Assembly (NCBI RefSeq): GCF_002917885.1 | Contig: NZ_PQNY01000003.1 | Span: forward strand, 170,458-234,457 | Direction: 5' to 3' | DNA length: 64,000 bases | DNA from: Flavobacterium croceum DSM 17960 | GTDB lineage: Bacteria; Bacteroidota; Bacteroidia; Flavobacteriales; Flavobacteriaceae | Shown here: piece by piece, positions 43,051 to 51,608 of the stretch | Layout: every line of letters begins with the position of its first letter | Numbering within the stretch: position 1 is the stretch's first letter | The notes under the pieces: model-generated | Databases searched by the model: none | The model's input: only the letters and a program-made list of their open reading frames with translations | Told to the model about the DNA's origin: nothing | Made by a program: the position numbers and the translations under genes

Positions 43051-43084
43051 AAAAAATCCCAAACTATTACATTTGGGATTTTTT
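43051..43084. terminator. Bidirectional terminator at the end of sucAB
   Basis: AAAAAATCCCAAA (43051-43063) pairs with TTTGGGATTTTTT (43072-43084) with T runs on both strands, 19 bp past the sucB stop. Confidence 0.9.
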
Positions 43085-43102
43085 ATTGAGTATAAAATTA
43101 TT

Positions 43103-44329
43103 TTACAATTCTAAAGCTTTTTGTGGATTTCCACCCATTAAGATTTCTGCTGGATTTTCTAATGCTTCTTTTACAGCCACTAAAAAACCTACAGATTCAC
43201 GTCCGTCTATTATTCTATGGTCATACGATAAAGCAACGTACATAACTGGAGCAATTACAATTTGTCCATTTTTTACAATAGCTCTTTCTACCACATTGTG
43301 CATTCCAAGAATACCCGATTGCGGCGGATTGATAATTGGTGTAGATAACATACTTCCAAATACACCACCATTTGAAATAGTGAATGTTCCACCTGTCATT
43401 TCATCAACCGTTATTTGACCATCGCGTGCTCTTAAAGCCAGTCTTTTTATTTCGGCTTCAACACCTCTAAAAGATAAGGTTTCTGCATTTCTCATTACAG
43501 GAACCATCAAACCTTTTGGCCCAGAAACAGCTACAGAAATATCGCAAAAATCGTAAGATATTTTTTCTTGACCATCAATCATAGAGTTTACATCTGGAAA
43601 TAGCTGTAAGGCTCTTGTAACTGCTTTTGTAAAAAATGACATAAAGCCTAAACCTAAACCATGTTTATCTTTAAAAGCATCTTTGTATTGCGCTCTCAAT
43701 TCGTATATGGCTGTCATATCTACTTCATTAAAAGTAGTAAGCATTGCTGTTTCATTTTTGGCAGAAACCAATCTTTCGGCAACTTTTCTACGCAACATAG
43801 ATAATTTTGTTCTCTCTGTGCCTCTGTTCCCTCCGGTTGGTGTTCCCATAGAAGGTACAGCATTTACAGCATCTTCTTTGGTTATTCTACCACCTTTACC
43901 TGTACCTACAATAGTAGAAGGTTCTATATTTTTTTCTTCTAAAATTTTTCTTGCGGCTGGCGATGGCGTTTGTGTAGCATAGGTTTTTTCGGCTACAGGT
44001 GCTGGTTTTGGTGCTTCTGCTTTTGGCGCTTCTGTTACAACAGGTTTTGGTGCTTCTGTAGTCGATGCTGATTCAGTGCCAGATGGCTTTGGAGCACTAG
44101 TGTCTATTAAACAAACCACAGCTCCTACAGCTACTGCATCACCTTCTGCTGCTTTTAGTGTAATAATACCGCTGGCTTCTGCTGGCAATTCTAATGTAGC
44201 TTTGTCTGAGTCTACTTCTGCTATGGCTTGGTCTTTTTCTACATAATCACCGTCTTTTACTAACCAAGTAGCTATTTCAACTTCTTTTATCGATTCGCCT
44301 GGTGAAGGCACTTTCATTTCTAAAATCAT
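43103..44329 (-). CDS. sucB: Dihydrolipoamide succinyltransferase, E2 of 2-oxoglutarate dehydrogenase
   Basis: The 408-residue E2 protein has an N-terminal lipoyl domain with Lys43 in VDSDKATLE as the lipoylation site. An Ala/Pro-rich linker (about 80-120) follows, then a peripheral subunit-binding domain (TPSPAARKILEEKNIEPSTIVGTGKGGRITKEDA, in parts). The catalytic core contains GTFTISNGGVFGS and the active-site block LSYDHRIIDGRES near the end. It transfers succinyl groups to CoA in the citric acid cycle. It lies 26 nt after sucA on the same strand and must be co-transcribed with it. Confidence 0.97.
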   Translation of the reverse strand: MILEMKVPSPGESIKEVEIATWLVKDGDYVEKDQAIAEVDSDKATLELPAEASGIITLKAAEGDAVAVGAVVCLIDTSAPKPSGTESASTTEAPKPVVTEAPKAEAPKPAPVAEKTYATQTPSPAARKILEEKNIEPSTIVGTGKGGRITKEDAVNAVPSMGTPTGGNRGTERTKLSMLRRKVAERLVSAKNETAMLTTFNEVDMTAIYELRAQYKDAFKDKHGLGLGFMSFFTKAVTRALQLFPDVNSMIDGQEKISYDFCDISVAVSGPKGLMVPVMRNAETLSFRGVEAEIKRLALRARDGQITVDEMTGGTFTISNGGVFGSMLSTPIINPPQSGILGMHNVVERAIVKNGQIVIAPVMYVALSYDHRIIDGRESVGFLVAVKEALENPAEILMGGNPQKALEL

Positions 44330-44355
44330 GCTTTTATAATTTTATATGTGTGTTA

Positions 44356-47127
44356 TTATCTAAATAAATTTTTATCAAAAACCATTCTTATGGCATCTGT
44401 ATGACGTCTTCTATCTCTAGTATGGCTACCCGCAGCAGGCGCTGCATACGCTTTAAGTGATGCTAAACGCCAAGGCACCAAATCGAAATTCATAAGCATA
44501 TAGCTGTAAGCCCCCATATTCTTCGGTTCTTCTTGCGCCCAAACAAAATCGTCTGCATTAGGGTAAGAAGCTATAATCTCTTTTAACTGCTGCACTGGCA
44601 AAGGAAACAATTGTTCTAAACGTACCAAAGCTACATCATTTCTGCCCAATTTTTCTCGCTCTGCCAAAATATCGTAATAGAATTTACCTGTTACAAAAAC
44701 TACAGTTTTCACTTTTGTTTTATCTACTACTGCATCATCAATTGTTTCTTGAAACTGTCCGTTGTATAATTCTTCTTGTGTAGATACACACAATGGATGT
44801 CTTAATAAACTTTTTGGTGAGAAATGTATAAGTGGTTTGCGGAAATTGGTTTTCATTTGTCTTCTCAACAAATGGAAAAAGTTTGCTGGAGTAGTACAAT
44901 TTGCTACATACATATTGTGACGAGCACAAAGTTGTAAATAGCGCTCCATACGTGCCGATGAGTGTTCGGCCCCTTGACCTTCATACCCATGTGGTAATAA
45001 TAATACAATTCCGTTTTGGTTGTTCCATTTATCTTCTCCACATGAAATATACTGATCTATCATGATTTGCGCTCCGTTGGAAAAATCTCCAAATTGTGCT
45101 TCCCACAATGTTAATGTTTTTGGTGATGCCAAAGCATAGCCATAATCGAAACCTAGTACACCATATTCTGAAAGGAAAGAGTTGTATACTTGAAATCTTC
45201 CTTTGCTATTTTTTAATTGATCTAATAAGATTACTTCTTCTTCACTGTCTTCAACTTTTACTACAGCATGACGATGCGAAAAAGTACCACGTTCTACATC
45301 TTGTCCAGACAATCGCACATCAAAACCTTCATACAGCAACGATCCGTATGCTAATGTTTCTGCTGTACCCCAATCTATAACATTATTGGCATACATTGTT
45401 TTTCTATCAGAAACTATTTTTTGTATTTTATTGATGAATTTTTTATCTGATGGAAGTGTCGAAATGGTTTCTACAATTTCTTCTAATTGTGCTTTATCAA
45501 ACGTTGTGTCAAATTTTTGCAACATTACATCATCTGAAACTTGCTCATACCCTTGCCATTCATCTTGCATAAATGGTTTAATAATAGTAAGCTCTTGTTG
45601 TCTAGATGCTTGCAGGTTTTGATCTAACTTATCTTTGTATTCGTTTTCTATTTTTGTTAAATAGGCAGCATCTACAATACCTTGTGTAATAAGTTTTTCT
45701 GCATAAATCTCTCTCGGATTTTTATGGCGTGCAATTATTTTATAAAGTACAGGTTGGGTAAAACGAGGCTCATCTCCTTCATTATGCCCATATTTTCTGT
45801 ATCCTAATAAATCGATAAATACATCTCTACCAAACTGCATACGGAAGTCTAGAGCAAACAACATAGCATGTACTACAGCCTCTGTATCGTCGGCATTTAC
45901 GTGCAACACGGGTGATAATGTTACTTTTGCCACATCGGTACAATAGGTTGAAGAACGAGCGTCTAAATAATTTGTAGTAAAACCTACTTGGTTGTTTACC
46001 ACAATATGTATGGTTCCTCCTGTTTTGTAACCATCGAGCTGTGCCATTTGCACTATCTCGTAAACAATTCCTTGCCCTGCAATAGCTGCATCTCCGTGTA
46101 CAGCTATAGGCAATACTTTGGAAAAGTTATCTGGACAATGATGGTCTTGTTTTGCACGAGCAATACCCTCGATTACAGCGCCTACTGTTTCTAAATGAGA
46201 AGGGTTTGGTGCTAAATTTATTCTAATTTTTTTACCGCTTTTTGTCGCTCTTTCAGATGTTAAGCCTAAGTGATATTTTACATCACCATCAAAATATTCT
46301 TTATCGTAGTCTTTTCCATCAAACTCCGAAAAAATGTCTTGTGTATTTTTGCCAAAAATATTGGCTAATACATTAAGTCTACCTCTATGTGCCATACCCA
46401 TTACAAAATGCTCTACTCCTTTGTCGGCAGCGGCTTCTATAACGGCATCTAGTGCTGGTATTAAACTCTCTCCTCCTTCTAATGAAAAACGTTTTTGACC
46501 TACATATTTTGTATGCAAAAAGTTTTCAAAAGAAACAGCTTCGTTGAGTTTTCCTAAAATATACTTTTTTTCATCTGATGAAAAATTAGGCAAATTATCA
46601 TTTGGGTTTAAACGATTTTGAATCCATTGTATAACCTCTGGATTTCGCATATACATATACTCAATACCAATATGTTGGCAGTAAACATTTTTAAGATGCG
46701 TGATTATTTCGCTTAATGTACAAGGTTGTTTACCAATGATTTTTGCCGATTCAAAAACAGTATTCAAATCTGCATCTGAAAGACCAAAATTTGATAAATC
46801 TAAATTAGGCGCATGAACTCTTCTATCTCTTACAGGATTTGTTTCTGTAAATAAATGACCTCTTGTGCGGTAGGCATCAATGAGTTTAAGTACATTAAAT
46901 TCTTTTTGTATTTTATCTGAATTTACTGCCTCATTAGATGTGGTATTAACATAGGTTACAATTTGCTCACCTATATGTTCTTCATTGTACGTTTGCAAAC
47001 CAAAGTCAAACCCTTGAAAAAAAGCTCTCCAACTAGGTTCTACACTATCGGGATTTGTTAAATATTGTTCGTATAAATCTGCAAAAAATTGAGTATGTGC
47101 AGCATTTAAAAAGGAAAACCTATCCAT
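44356..47127 (-). CDS. sucA: 2-oxoglutarate dehydrogenase E1 component
   Basis: The 923-residue thiamine-diphosphate enzyme decarboxylates 2-oxoglutarate. Its N terminus has SFLNAAHTQFFADLYEQYLTNPDSV as in E1o proteins. The HGDAAIAGQG block (about 350-360) and NNQVGFTTN belong to the ThDP-binding region. MGMAHRGRLNVLANIFGK (about 244-261) is strongly conserved in OdhA/SucA. GTFSHRHAVV and a C-terminal ETIASYPNADD-like EEPKNMGAY segment complete the family pattern. Length is normal. It is the first gene of sucA-sucB, with a -7 element at 47168-47175. Confidence 0.97.
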   Translation of the reverse strand: MDRFSFLNAAHTQFFADLYEQYLTNPDSVEPSWRAFFQGFDFGLQTYNEEHIGEQIVTYVNTTSNEAVNSDKIQKEFNVLKLIDAYRTRGHLFTETNPVRDRRVHAPNLDLSNFGLSDADLNTVFESAKIIGKQPCTLSEIITHLKNVYCQHIGIEYMYMRNPEVIQWIQNRLNPNDNLPNFSSDEKKYILGKLNEAVSFENFLHTKYVGQKRFSLEGGESLIPALDAVIEAAADKGVEHFVMGMAHRGRLNVLANIFGKNTQDIFSEFDGKDYDKEYFDGDVKYHLGLTSERATKSGKKIRINLAPNPSHLETVGAVIEGIARAKQDHHCPDNFSKVLPIAVHGDAAIAGQGIVYEIVQMAQLDGYKTGGTIHIVVNNQVGFTTNYLDARSSTYCTDVAKVTLSPVLHVNADDTEAVVHAMLFALDFRMQFGRDVFIDLLGYRKYGHNEGDEPRFTQPVLYKIIARHKNPREIYAEKLITQGIVDAAYLTKIENEYKDKLDQNLQASRQQELTIIKPFMQDEWQGYEQVSDDVMLQKFDTTFDKAQLEEIVETISTLPSDKKFINKIQKIVSDRKTMYANNVIDWGTAETLAYGSLLYEGFDVRLSGQDVERGTFSHRHAVVKVEDSEEEVILLDQLKNSKGRFQVYNSFLSEYGVLGFDYGYALASPKTLTLWEAQFGDFSNGAQIMIDQYISCGEDKWNNQNGIVLLLPHGYEGQGAEHSSARMERYLQLCARHNMYVANCTTPANFFHLLRRQMKTNFRKPLIHFSPKSLLRHPLCVSTQEELYNGQFQETIDDAVVDKTKVKTVVFVTGKFYYDILAEREKLGRNDVALVRLEQLFPLPVQQLKEIIASYPNADDFVWAQEEPKNMGAYSYMLMNFDLVPWRLASLKAYAAPAAGSHTRDRRRHTDAIRMVFDKNLFR

Positions 47128-47167
47128 GTTTTTATGTTGAAATAAACGTTGTGTAATAAAATTTATG

Positions 47168-47175
47168 CAAAAGTA
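47168..47175 (-). promoter_or_regulatory. -7 promoter element for sucAB
   Basis: CAAAAGTA on the plus strand reads TACTTTTG on the minus strand, matching TAnnTTTG, 41 nt before the sucA start codon. The same octamer occurs upstream of aspS. No clear -33 TTG was found. Confidence 0.5.
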
Positions 47176-47248
47176 AAATATTTATGAGAATAATTTAATC
47201 TTTTTAATACATTTATAGCGCAAATTAAATATATACAAAGTTATAGAT

Positions 47249-47791
47249 ATGAAAAATTCAAAAATGACAATAAAATTTCGTTTTTTTGTTTTTATCGCAA
47301 TAATTACTCTAAATAGTTATGCTCAAAACAATAATTCTGGTCAAGTTGATGCAAAATCTACACCCGATTTTTGGAAACATGTACAGTTTGGTGGTGGAAT
47401 CGGATTTTCGTCGGGCAATGGTTATACAAATTTTGCAATTTCGCCTAGTGCTATATATAATTTTAATGAAAAAATTTCGACTGGGTTTGGCTTGCAATAC
47501 AATTATTTAAAATCGAGCAGTTCTTTTTCGAGTCATATGTATGGTGCAAATGCTTTGGTATTGGTAAATCCGATAAAAGAGATTCAACTTTCGGCCGAAG
47601 TAGAGCAATTGCGTGTTAATATAGATGGAGCAAACTCGAACTCTAAAGATTTTTGGAATACTGGATTGTTTTTGGGCGCTGGATATAGAATGGATAGCGT
47701 TACTATTGGCGCTCGATACAACCTATTGTACAAAACAGACAATGGCGTGTATGCAGATGCTTTTATGCCTTTTGTGAGAGTGTATTTTTAA
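47249..47791 (+). CDS. Small outer-membrane beta-barrel protein
   Basis: The 180-residue protein has a signal peptide (about residues 1-25, ending LNSYAQ). The rest is alternating strands with glycine and aromatic residues: VQFGGGIGFSSGNGYTNFAISP, ISTGFGLQYNYL, WNTGLFLGAGYRM and VTIGARYNLLY. The last residue is Phe (FVRVYF), the usual barrel-assembly ending. About eight strands are likely. Some flavobacterial relatives carry the label alpha-ketoglutarate decarboxylase, which I think is a misnomer derived from the neighbouring sucA. It is divergent from sucA. Its role is unknown. Confidence 0.78.
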   Translation: MKNSKMTIKFRFFVFIAIITLNSYAQNNNSGQVDAKSTPDFWKHVQFGGGIGFSSGNGYTNFAISPSAIYNFNEKISTGFGLQYNYLKSSSSFSSHMYGANALVLVNPIKEIQLSAEVEQLRVNIDGANSNSKDFWNTGLFLGAGYRMDSVTIGARYNLLYKTDNGVYADAFMPFVRVYF

Positions 47792-47855
47792 TACGCTTTA
47801 CTTCGAGTTTTATTAAAATTTGAATTTATGAAATTTTATATTAACTAAAATATAT

Positions 47856-48029
47856 ATGAAAACTTTCAACAGAATAATGTTTTCTTTATACATAATAGTC
47901 ATAATTTTACATATCATCAATTATGTAGTGCGCAAACAAGATTTAACAACTTCCATTTTAGGAATTACAACAATGATATTGCTCGCATTAAGTTTAATAA
48001 TTTCAGAAAAAAGAAGAAATAAAAATTAA
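47856..48029 (+). CDS. Small two-helix membrane protein
   Basis: A 57-residue open frame (MKTFNRIMFSLYIIVI...) encodes two hydrophobic helices at about 7-24 and 33-50. They are separated by a short basic/polar loop (VVRKQDL), and the tail is positively charged (EKRRNKN). The positive-inside pattern and clean composition suggest a true small gene, though conservation cannot be checked here. It lies 64 nt after the barrel gene and ends 4 nt before the convergent gene at 48034. No family is recognised. Confidence 0.55.
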   Translation: MKTFNRIMFSLYIIVIILHIINYVVRKQDLTTSILGITTMILLALSLIISEKRRNKN

Positions 48030-48033
48030 AAGT

Positions 48034-48384
48034 TTAATACTTATTTCTAAACCAAACTTTCATCCATTCTCGTTGTAATACCAAATAAGCAACTTGTTCT
48101 GCAAGTGTAACAACATCTGAACCATCAAGTTTTTTTACTTGATTTTCAGAAACATCAATAATATATAATAGGTTAAGATACTCTGCGAATTTAGTTTGAA
48201 TTAACTGAAATATCTTTTCATGCAACACGTTTTTAAGTTGGCTGGGAGTACAACTTAATGAAACATCGAGAGGCTCATTTGCCAAATTAAAATCTTTGTT
48301 GAGTTGCTCTATCAGTTTTATATACAGACTCTCTTTCTCGGCTTGAAAAAGCACATCATCTGTTGATATTGGGGCTACATACAT
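48034..48384 (-). CDS. Conserved-looking hypothetical protein, 116 residues
   Basis: No family is recognised. The product is soluble, without a signal peptide, and appears mostly helical: AEKESLYIKLIEQLNKDF, QLKNVLHEKIFQLIQTKF, LAEQVAYLVLQREWMKVWF. It begins MYVAPISTDDVLF. It is transcribed in the same direction as the polyprenyl synthetase and pth genes, but a 197-bp repeat-rich gap separates it from them, so it may have its own promoter. Codon use looks like that of its neighbours. Confidence 0.65.
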   Translation of the reverse strand: MYVAPISTDDVLFQAEKESLYIKLIEQLNKDFNLANEPLDVSLSCTPSQLKNVLHEKIFQLIQTKFAEYLNLLYIIDVSENQVKKLDGSDVVTLAEQVAYLVLQREWMKVWFRNKY

Positions 48385-48400
48385 ATTTAATTAATTACAA

Positions 48401-48580
48401 AATTCAATGGTAAATTCAATGACAAATTCAATGACAAATTCAATGGCAAAATTCAATGACAAATCCAATGGCAAAATTCAATGGCAGTAACAAATTATAT
48501 TGATTTTTAACATTGCTATTGGTATTGTTATTGACATTGATATTAATATTGTTATTGTTATTGCTATTGTTATTGCTATT
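48401..48580. repeat. Two facing arrays of CAATG-type microsatellite-like repeats
   Basis: 48401-48490 contains seven units of 12-13 bp of the form AATTCAATG(G/A)CA. 48511-48580 contains about ten ATTG(C/T)T(A)-type 6-bp words. The second array is roughly the reverse complement of the first in composition (CAAT versus ATTG), so the region can fold on itself. There is no coding potential. Confidence 0.8.
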
Positions 48581-48581
48581 T

Positions 48582-49556
48582 CTACACCTTTCTATTCATT
48601 AAATTTTCTCCAAATGCTTTTAAAATTTGCTTTTTTTCTTGAGATATATCTAACTTTTCTAATATTTTAAAAGCTTTAAAAGTATATTCCTCTATGGCTT
48701 TTTGTGTAGCCATTGCCGCATTGGTTTTTATAAAAATATCTTTTACTACAGCAACTTTATCATCAATATTGGTTGGCTTTGTGGTAAATAAGGTAAGTAA
48801 TTGACTCTTTTCTTCTTGGTTTGAAAACTCCAAAGCTTTGAGGTAAAGGTATGTTTTTTTATTTTCTATAATATCGCCACCTACTTGTTTTCCAAATGTT
48901 TCTGGATCGCCAAAAGCATCTAGATAATCGTCTTGCAGTTGAAAAGCAATACCTAAATTTAATCCAAAATTATAAATCAGTTCTTGGTTTTCTATTGAAG
49001 TTTGCGCTACAATAGCACCCATTTTTAATGCAGCGCCTACCAAAACAGCCGTTTTGTATTCAATCATTTTTAAATACTCTGAAATGGTAACATTGTTGCG
49101 TGTTTCAAAATCTACATCATATTGTTGTCCTTCACAAACTTCTAATGCTGTTTTACTAAACAGCTTTGCTAACTCTTTAAAAACAATGGGTTCGTAATCT
49201 TCAAAATGCTGATAGGCTAAAATAAGCATTGCATCGCCCGAAAGTATACCCGTATTAATATCCCATTTTTCGTGTACGGTTTGGTTTCCTCTACGCAAAG
49301 GCGCATCGTCCATAATATCATCGTGCACCAAAGAAAAATTATGAAAAACCTCTACCGCAGTAGCCGCAGAGAGTGCTTGAGTATAAGTTGCGCCAAAAAT
49401 CTCAGCTGCCATAAGCGTTAATACTGGTCGTAATCTTTTTCCGCCTAAATCAAGAATGTACTTTATGGGCTGGTAGAGATGTGTTGGTTCTTTTTGGAGT
49501 TGCAAAGAGGCTAAATGTGAGGCTATAGATTGTTGGTAAAATGATAATGCTTGCAT
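48582..49556 (-). CDS. Polyprenyl diphosphate synthase
   Basis: The 324-residue trans-isoprenyl diphosphate synthase has the first Asp-rich motif at HDDIMDDAPLRRG (Asp79, Asp80, Asp83, Arg88-Arg89) and the second at LQDDYLDAFGD (Asp209, Asp210, Asp213). GGKRLRP (39-45) is the usual substrate-binding block. It condenses IPP units to make farnesyl, geranylgeranyl or longer diphosphates. The chain length cannot be settled, but Phe74 five residues before the first motif favours a shorter product. It is 10 nt downstream of pth on the same strand. Confidence 0.94.
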   Translation of the reverse strand: MQALSFYQQSIASHLASLQLQKEPTHLYQPIKYILDLGGKRLRPVLTLMAAEIFGATYTQALSAATAVEVFHNFSLVHDDIMDDAPLRRGNQTVHEKWDINTGILSGDAMLILAYQHFEDYEPIVFKELAKLFSKTALEVCEGQQYDVDFETRNNVTISEYLKMIEYKTAVLVGAALKMGAIVAQTSIENQELIYNFGLNLGIAFQLQDDYLDAFGDPETFGKQVGGDIIENKKTYLYLKALEFSNQEEKSQLLTLFTTKPTNIDDKVAVVKDIFIKTNAAMATQKAIEEYTFKAFKILEKLDISQEKKQILKAFGENLMNRKV

Positions 49557-49566
49557 AGTTGGTAGT

Positions 49567-50190
49567 TTATTTGCCGTTGTAAGTATTCATGGTATTTGAA
49601 AGTCCAGATGCTACAAATGATTGAATAATTTCGGCACTTAATTCTAATCGTTCGTCTAATGTCTTTTTTTCTTCGTCACTCCATTCTCCTAATACATAAT
49701 TTACTTGCTGACCTTTTTTAAAAGCATCGCTTATTCCAAATCTAAAACGCGGATACTCGGTGGTGTTAAGCAGTAATTGAATGTTTTTAAGCCCGTTATG
49801 CCCTCCATCTGAACCTTTTGTTTTTATTCTAATGGTGCCAAAGGCAAGGTTTAAATCGTCTGTTATAACCAATATGTTTTCTTTGGCTATTTTTTCTTGA
49901 TCCATCCAATATTTTACGGCCTTACCACTTAAATTCATGTAAGTATTTGGCTTGAGTAAAAAAACGGTTTTACCTTTTATTTTTGTTTGTGCTACGCTTC
50001 CTAATTTTGCAGATTGAAAATCGAGATTGTTTTTTTTGGCAAAATAATCGAGTATTTTAAAACCTATATTGTGTCGGGTATTTACATATTCTGCGCCTAT
50101 ATTCCCAAGTCCTATTATTAGATATTTGTTCATAGGGTTTATTTGTTCTTGTTTTTTATGTGATGCAAATAGTTTTTGAATCCAAGACAT
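49567..50190 (-). CDS. pth: Peptidyl-tRNA hydrolase
   Basis: Pth releases peptides from peptidyl-tRNA. The core shows KYLIIGLGNIGAEYVNTRHNIGF with catalytic His40, LLKPNTYMNLSG (Asn in the substrate site), VITDDLNL and GSDGGHNGLKN. From the ATG at 50190 it has 207 residues. A start at 50133 would give the classical length of about 188. The 19-residue N-terminal extension (MSWIQKLFASHKKQEQINP) resembles extensions I recall in other flavobacterial Pth proteins, so the longer form is preferred, with modest certainty. It leads a unit with the polyprenyl synthase. Confidence 0.94.
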   Translation of the reverse strand: MSWIQKLFASHKKQEQINPMNKYLIIGLGNIGAEYVNTRHNIGFKILDYFAKKNNLDFQSAKLGSVAQTKIKGKTVFLLKPNTYMNLSGKAVKYWMDQEKIAKENILVITDDLNLAFGTIRIKTKGSDGGHNGLKNIQLLLNTTEYPRFRFGISDAFKKGQQVNYVLGEWSDEEKKTLDERLELSAEIIQSFVASGLSNTMNTYNGK

Positions 50191-50235
50191 ATTTTTTACA
50201 AAAGTATTATTTTCTAGTTTATAGTGTACTTTTTT

Positions 50236-50315
50236 ACCCCTGATTGAAGCAAGTATCCTACTCTTGAAAAGAGTAGATACTGCAAAAAGCAGGAATAGGG
50301 TATAGCAATAGCTCT
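50236..50315 (+). repeat. Intergenic repeat element, copy B
   Basis: CCCCTGATTGAAGC (50237-50250) is followed by a strong hairpin (GTATCCTACTCT...AGAGTAGATAC, about 50253-50280), then GCAAAAAGCAGGAAT (50282-50296), ending in AGCTCT. The flanking blocks match copy A at 7540-7615 (minus strand), while the central hairpin differs in sequence and length. Confidence 0.75.
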
Positions 50316-50332
50316 AGGTTTGCGGTACTTAT

Positions 50333-50366
50333 AAAAAAACCGGCTACAAATGTAACCGGTTTTTTT
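50333..50366 (-). terminator. Terminator after rplU-rpmA
   Basis: On the minus strand ACCGGTTACA and TGTAGCCGGT pair around a 2-4 nt loop with a T run after. It lies 39 bp beyond the rpmA stop. Confidence 0.85.
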
Positions 50367-50404
50367 ATAGTTTCTCTATTTTCTAGAGTGTTTATGTAGC
50401 GTGA

Positions 50405-50665
50405 TTATGCTTCAAAAGGTACTACAGATACAAATGATTTGTTGTCTGCTTTTTTCTGAAACTTAACAACACCATCTACTTTTGCATGTAGTGTATGGTC
50501 TTTGCCCATATATACATTTTCTCCTGGGTTGTGTTTAGAACCTCTTTGTCTTACGATAATGTTTCCTGCTGCGGCAGCTTGTCCACCATAAATTTTAACG
50601 CCTAAACGTTTCGATTCTGATTCTCTACCGTTCTTAGAACTACCGACACCTTTCTTGTGAGCCAT
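50405..50665 (-). CDS. rpmA: 50S ribosomal protein L27
   Basis: The 86-residue protein begins [24 protein letters not shown], the typical L27 N terminus that reaches the peptidyl-transferase centre, and continues [24 protein letters not shown]. No N-terminal cleavage extension of Firmicutes type is present. It follows rplU by 33 nt, in the universal rplU-rpmA order. Confidence 0.98.
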   Translation of the reverse strand: MAHKKGVGSSKNGRESESKRLGVKIYGGQAAAAGNIIVRQRGSKHNPGENVYMGKDHTLHAKVDGVVKFQKKADNKSFVSVVPFEA

Positions 50666-50698
50666 GATGTATTGGTTTTATAAGTTAATATTAATAAA

Positions 50699-51385
50699 TT
50701 AAGCTTTTCTACCAGCGTTTAATTTATCTTGTAATTCTTTTAATTCGTCCATTTTACCATCGGCAGCCAATTGTGCTTGTTCTGGCCAAGTGGTAGTATC
50801 TAAATGGTGTACTCTTGCTGTAGAAGCGTCTAAAACTGCGTTTAGTTCTTCGGCAGTTGCAGCTGCTATTTTTGCAAATGTGTCAAAACCTGCAGCGATA
50901 AGTACTTCGGCAGCTTTTGGGCCTATTCCTTCAATGATAACGATATCATCTCCAGCAGCTTTTTTAGCAGCTTTAGCCTTTGGCGCTTTTTCTTCAGCAA
51001 CAGGAGCATCTACAAGTTTTTGAGCTTTTGGAGCTGCTGTTTCTGTTTTTGCTGTTGCTTTTTTAGTGCTTCCAGAACTTAAAATTCCTTCTACTAAAAT
51101 TTGAGTTAAGTATTGACGGTGACCATTTCTTTTTTTGTATCCTTTTCTTCTTTTCTTTTTGAAAACGATTACTTTATCACCTTTTAAGTGTGCTAACACT
51201 TTTGCTTCTACTGAAGCACCTTCTATAGCTGGGGCGCCTAGAGTAACTGTTCCGTTATCGTCTAATAAAAGAACTTTGTCAAAAGTAACTTTTGAACCTT
51301 CTTCTTGAGACAATCTGTGAACAAATACTTTTTGGTCTTTGCTTACTTTGAATTGTTGCCCTGCTATCTCTACGATTGCATACAT
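50699..51385 (-). CDS. rplU: 50S ribosomal protein L21 with C-terminal helix-hairpin-helix extension
   Basis: Residues 1-103 are a standard L21 (MYAIVEIAGQQFKV, KVLAHLKGDKVIVFKKKRRKGYKKRNGHRQ). Instead of ending there, the protein runs to 228 residues. A low-complexity Ala/Lys/Pro linker (about 105-145) is followed by a helix-hairpin-helix domain, DDIVIIEGIGPKAAEVLIAAGF (in parts, about 147-190), and a final helical tail. HhH domains of this kind bind nucleic acid nonspecifically. Fusions like this are known in Bacteroidetes, so it is probably genuine rather than a joining error. Its role in the ribosome or elsewhere is not known. Confidence 0.96.
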   Translation of the reverse strand: MYAIVEIAGQQFKVSKDQKVFVHRLSQEEGSKVTFDKVLLLDDNGTVTLGAPAIEGASVEAKVLAHLKGDKVIVFKKKRRKGYKKRNGHRQYLTQILVEGILSSGSTKKATAKTETAAPKAQKLVDAPVAEEKAPKAKAAKKAAGDDIVIIEGIGPKAAEVLIAAGFDTFAKIAAATAEELNAVLDASTARVHHLDTTTWPEQAQLAADGKMDELKELQDKLNAGRKA

Positions 51386-51413
51386 AACAAATTGTTTTAA
51401 TTTTTTGAGTTTG

Positions 51414-51443
51414 CAAATATATAACTTTTGTTTTTATCTGCAA
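51414..51443 (-). promoter_or_regulatory. Promoter for rplU-rpmA
   Basis: On the minus strand TTG (51443-51441) and TATATTTG (51421-51414) are separated by 19 bp, a full match to the Bacteroidetes consensus, 29 nt before the rplU start. Confidence 0.75.
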
Positions 51444-51511
51444 CATTATTAAATGAATTATTTTTTATTGAAAGGAATTGATTTTCAGAGAGAATAGTTT
51501 TTTGCTATTGA

Positions 51512-51543
51512 TTGTGTTTTTTACCTACAAAAAACTATTTTTG
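51512..51543 (+). promoter_or_regulatory. Promoter for the M16 peptidase pair
   Basis: TTG at 51512-51514 and TATTTTTG at 51536-51543 are separated by 21 bp. The ATG at 51609 lies 66 nt further on. Confidence 0.6.
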
Positions 51544-51608
51544 ATGTAACAAATTCATTGGTTTAAATACTAATGCAATATCAAATAAATAAACTAAGTT
51601 ATTTTTTT

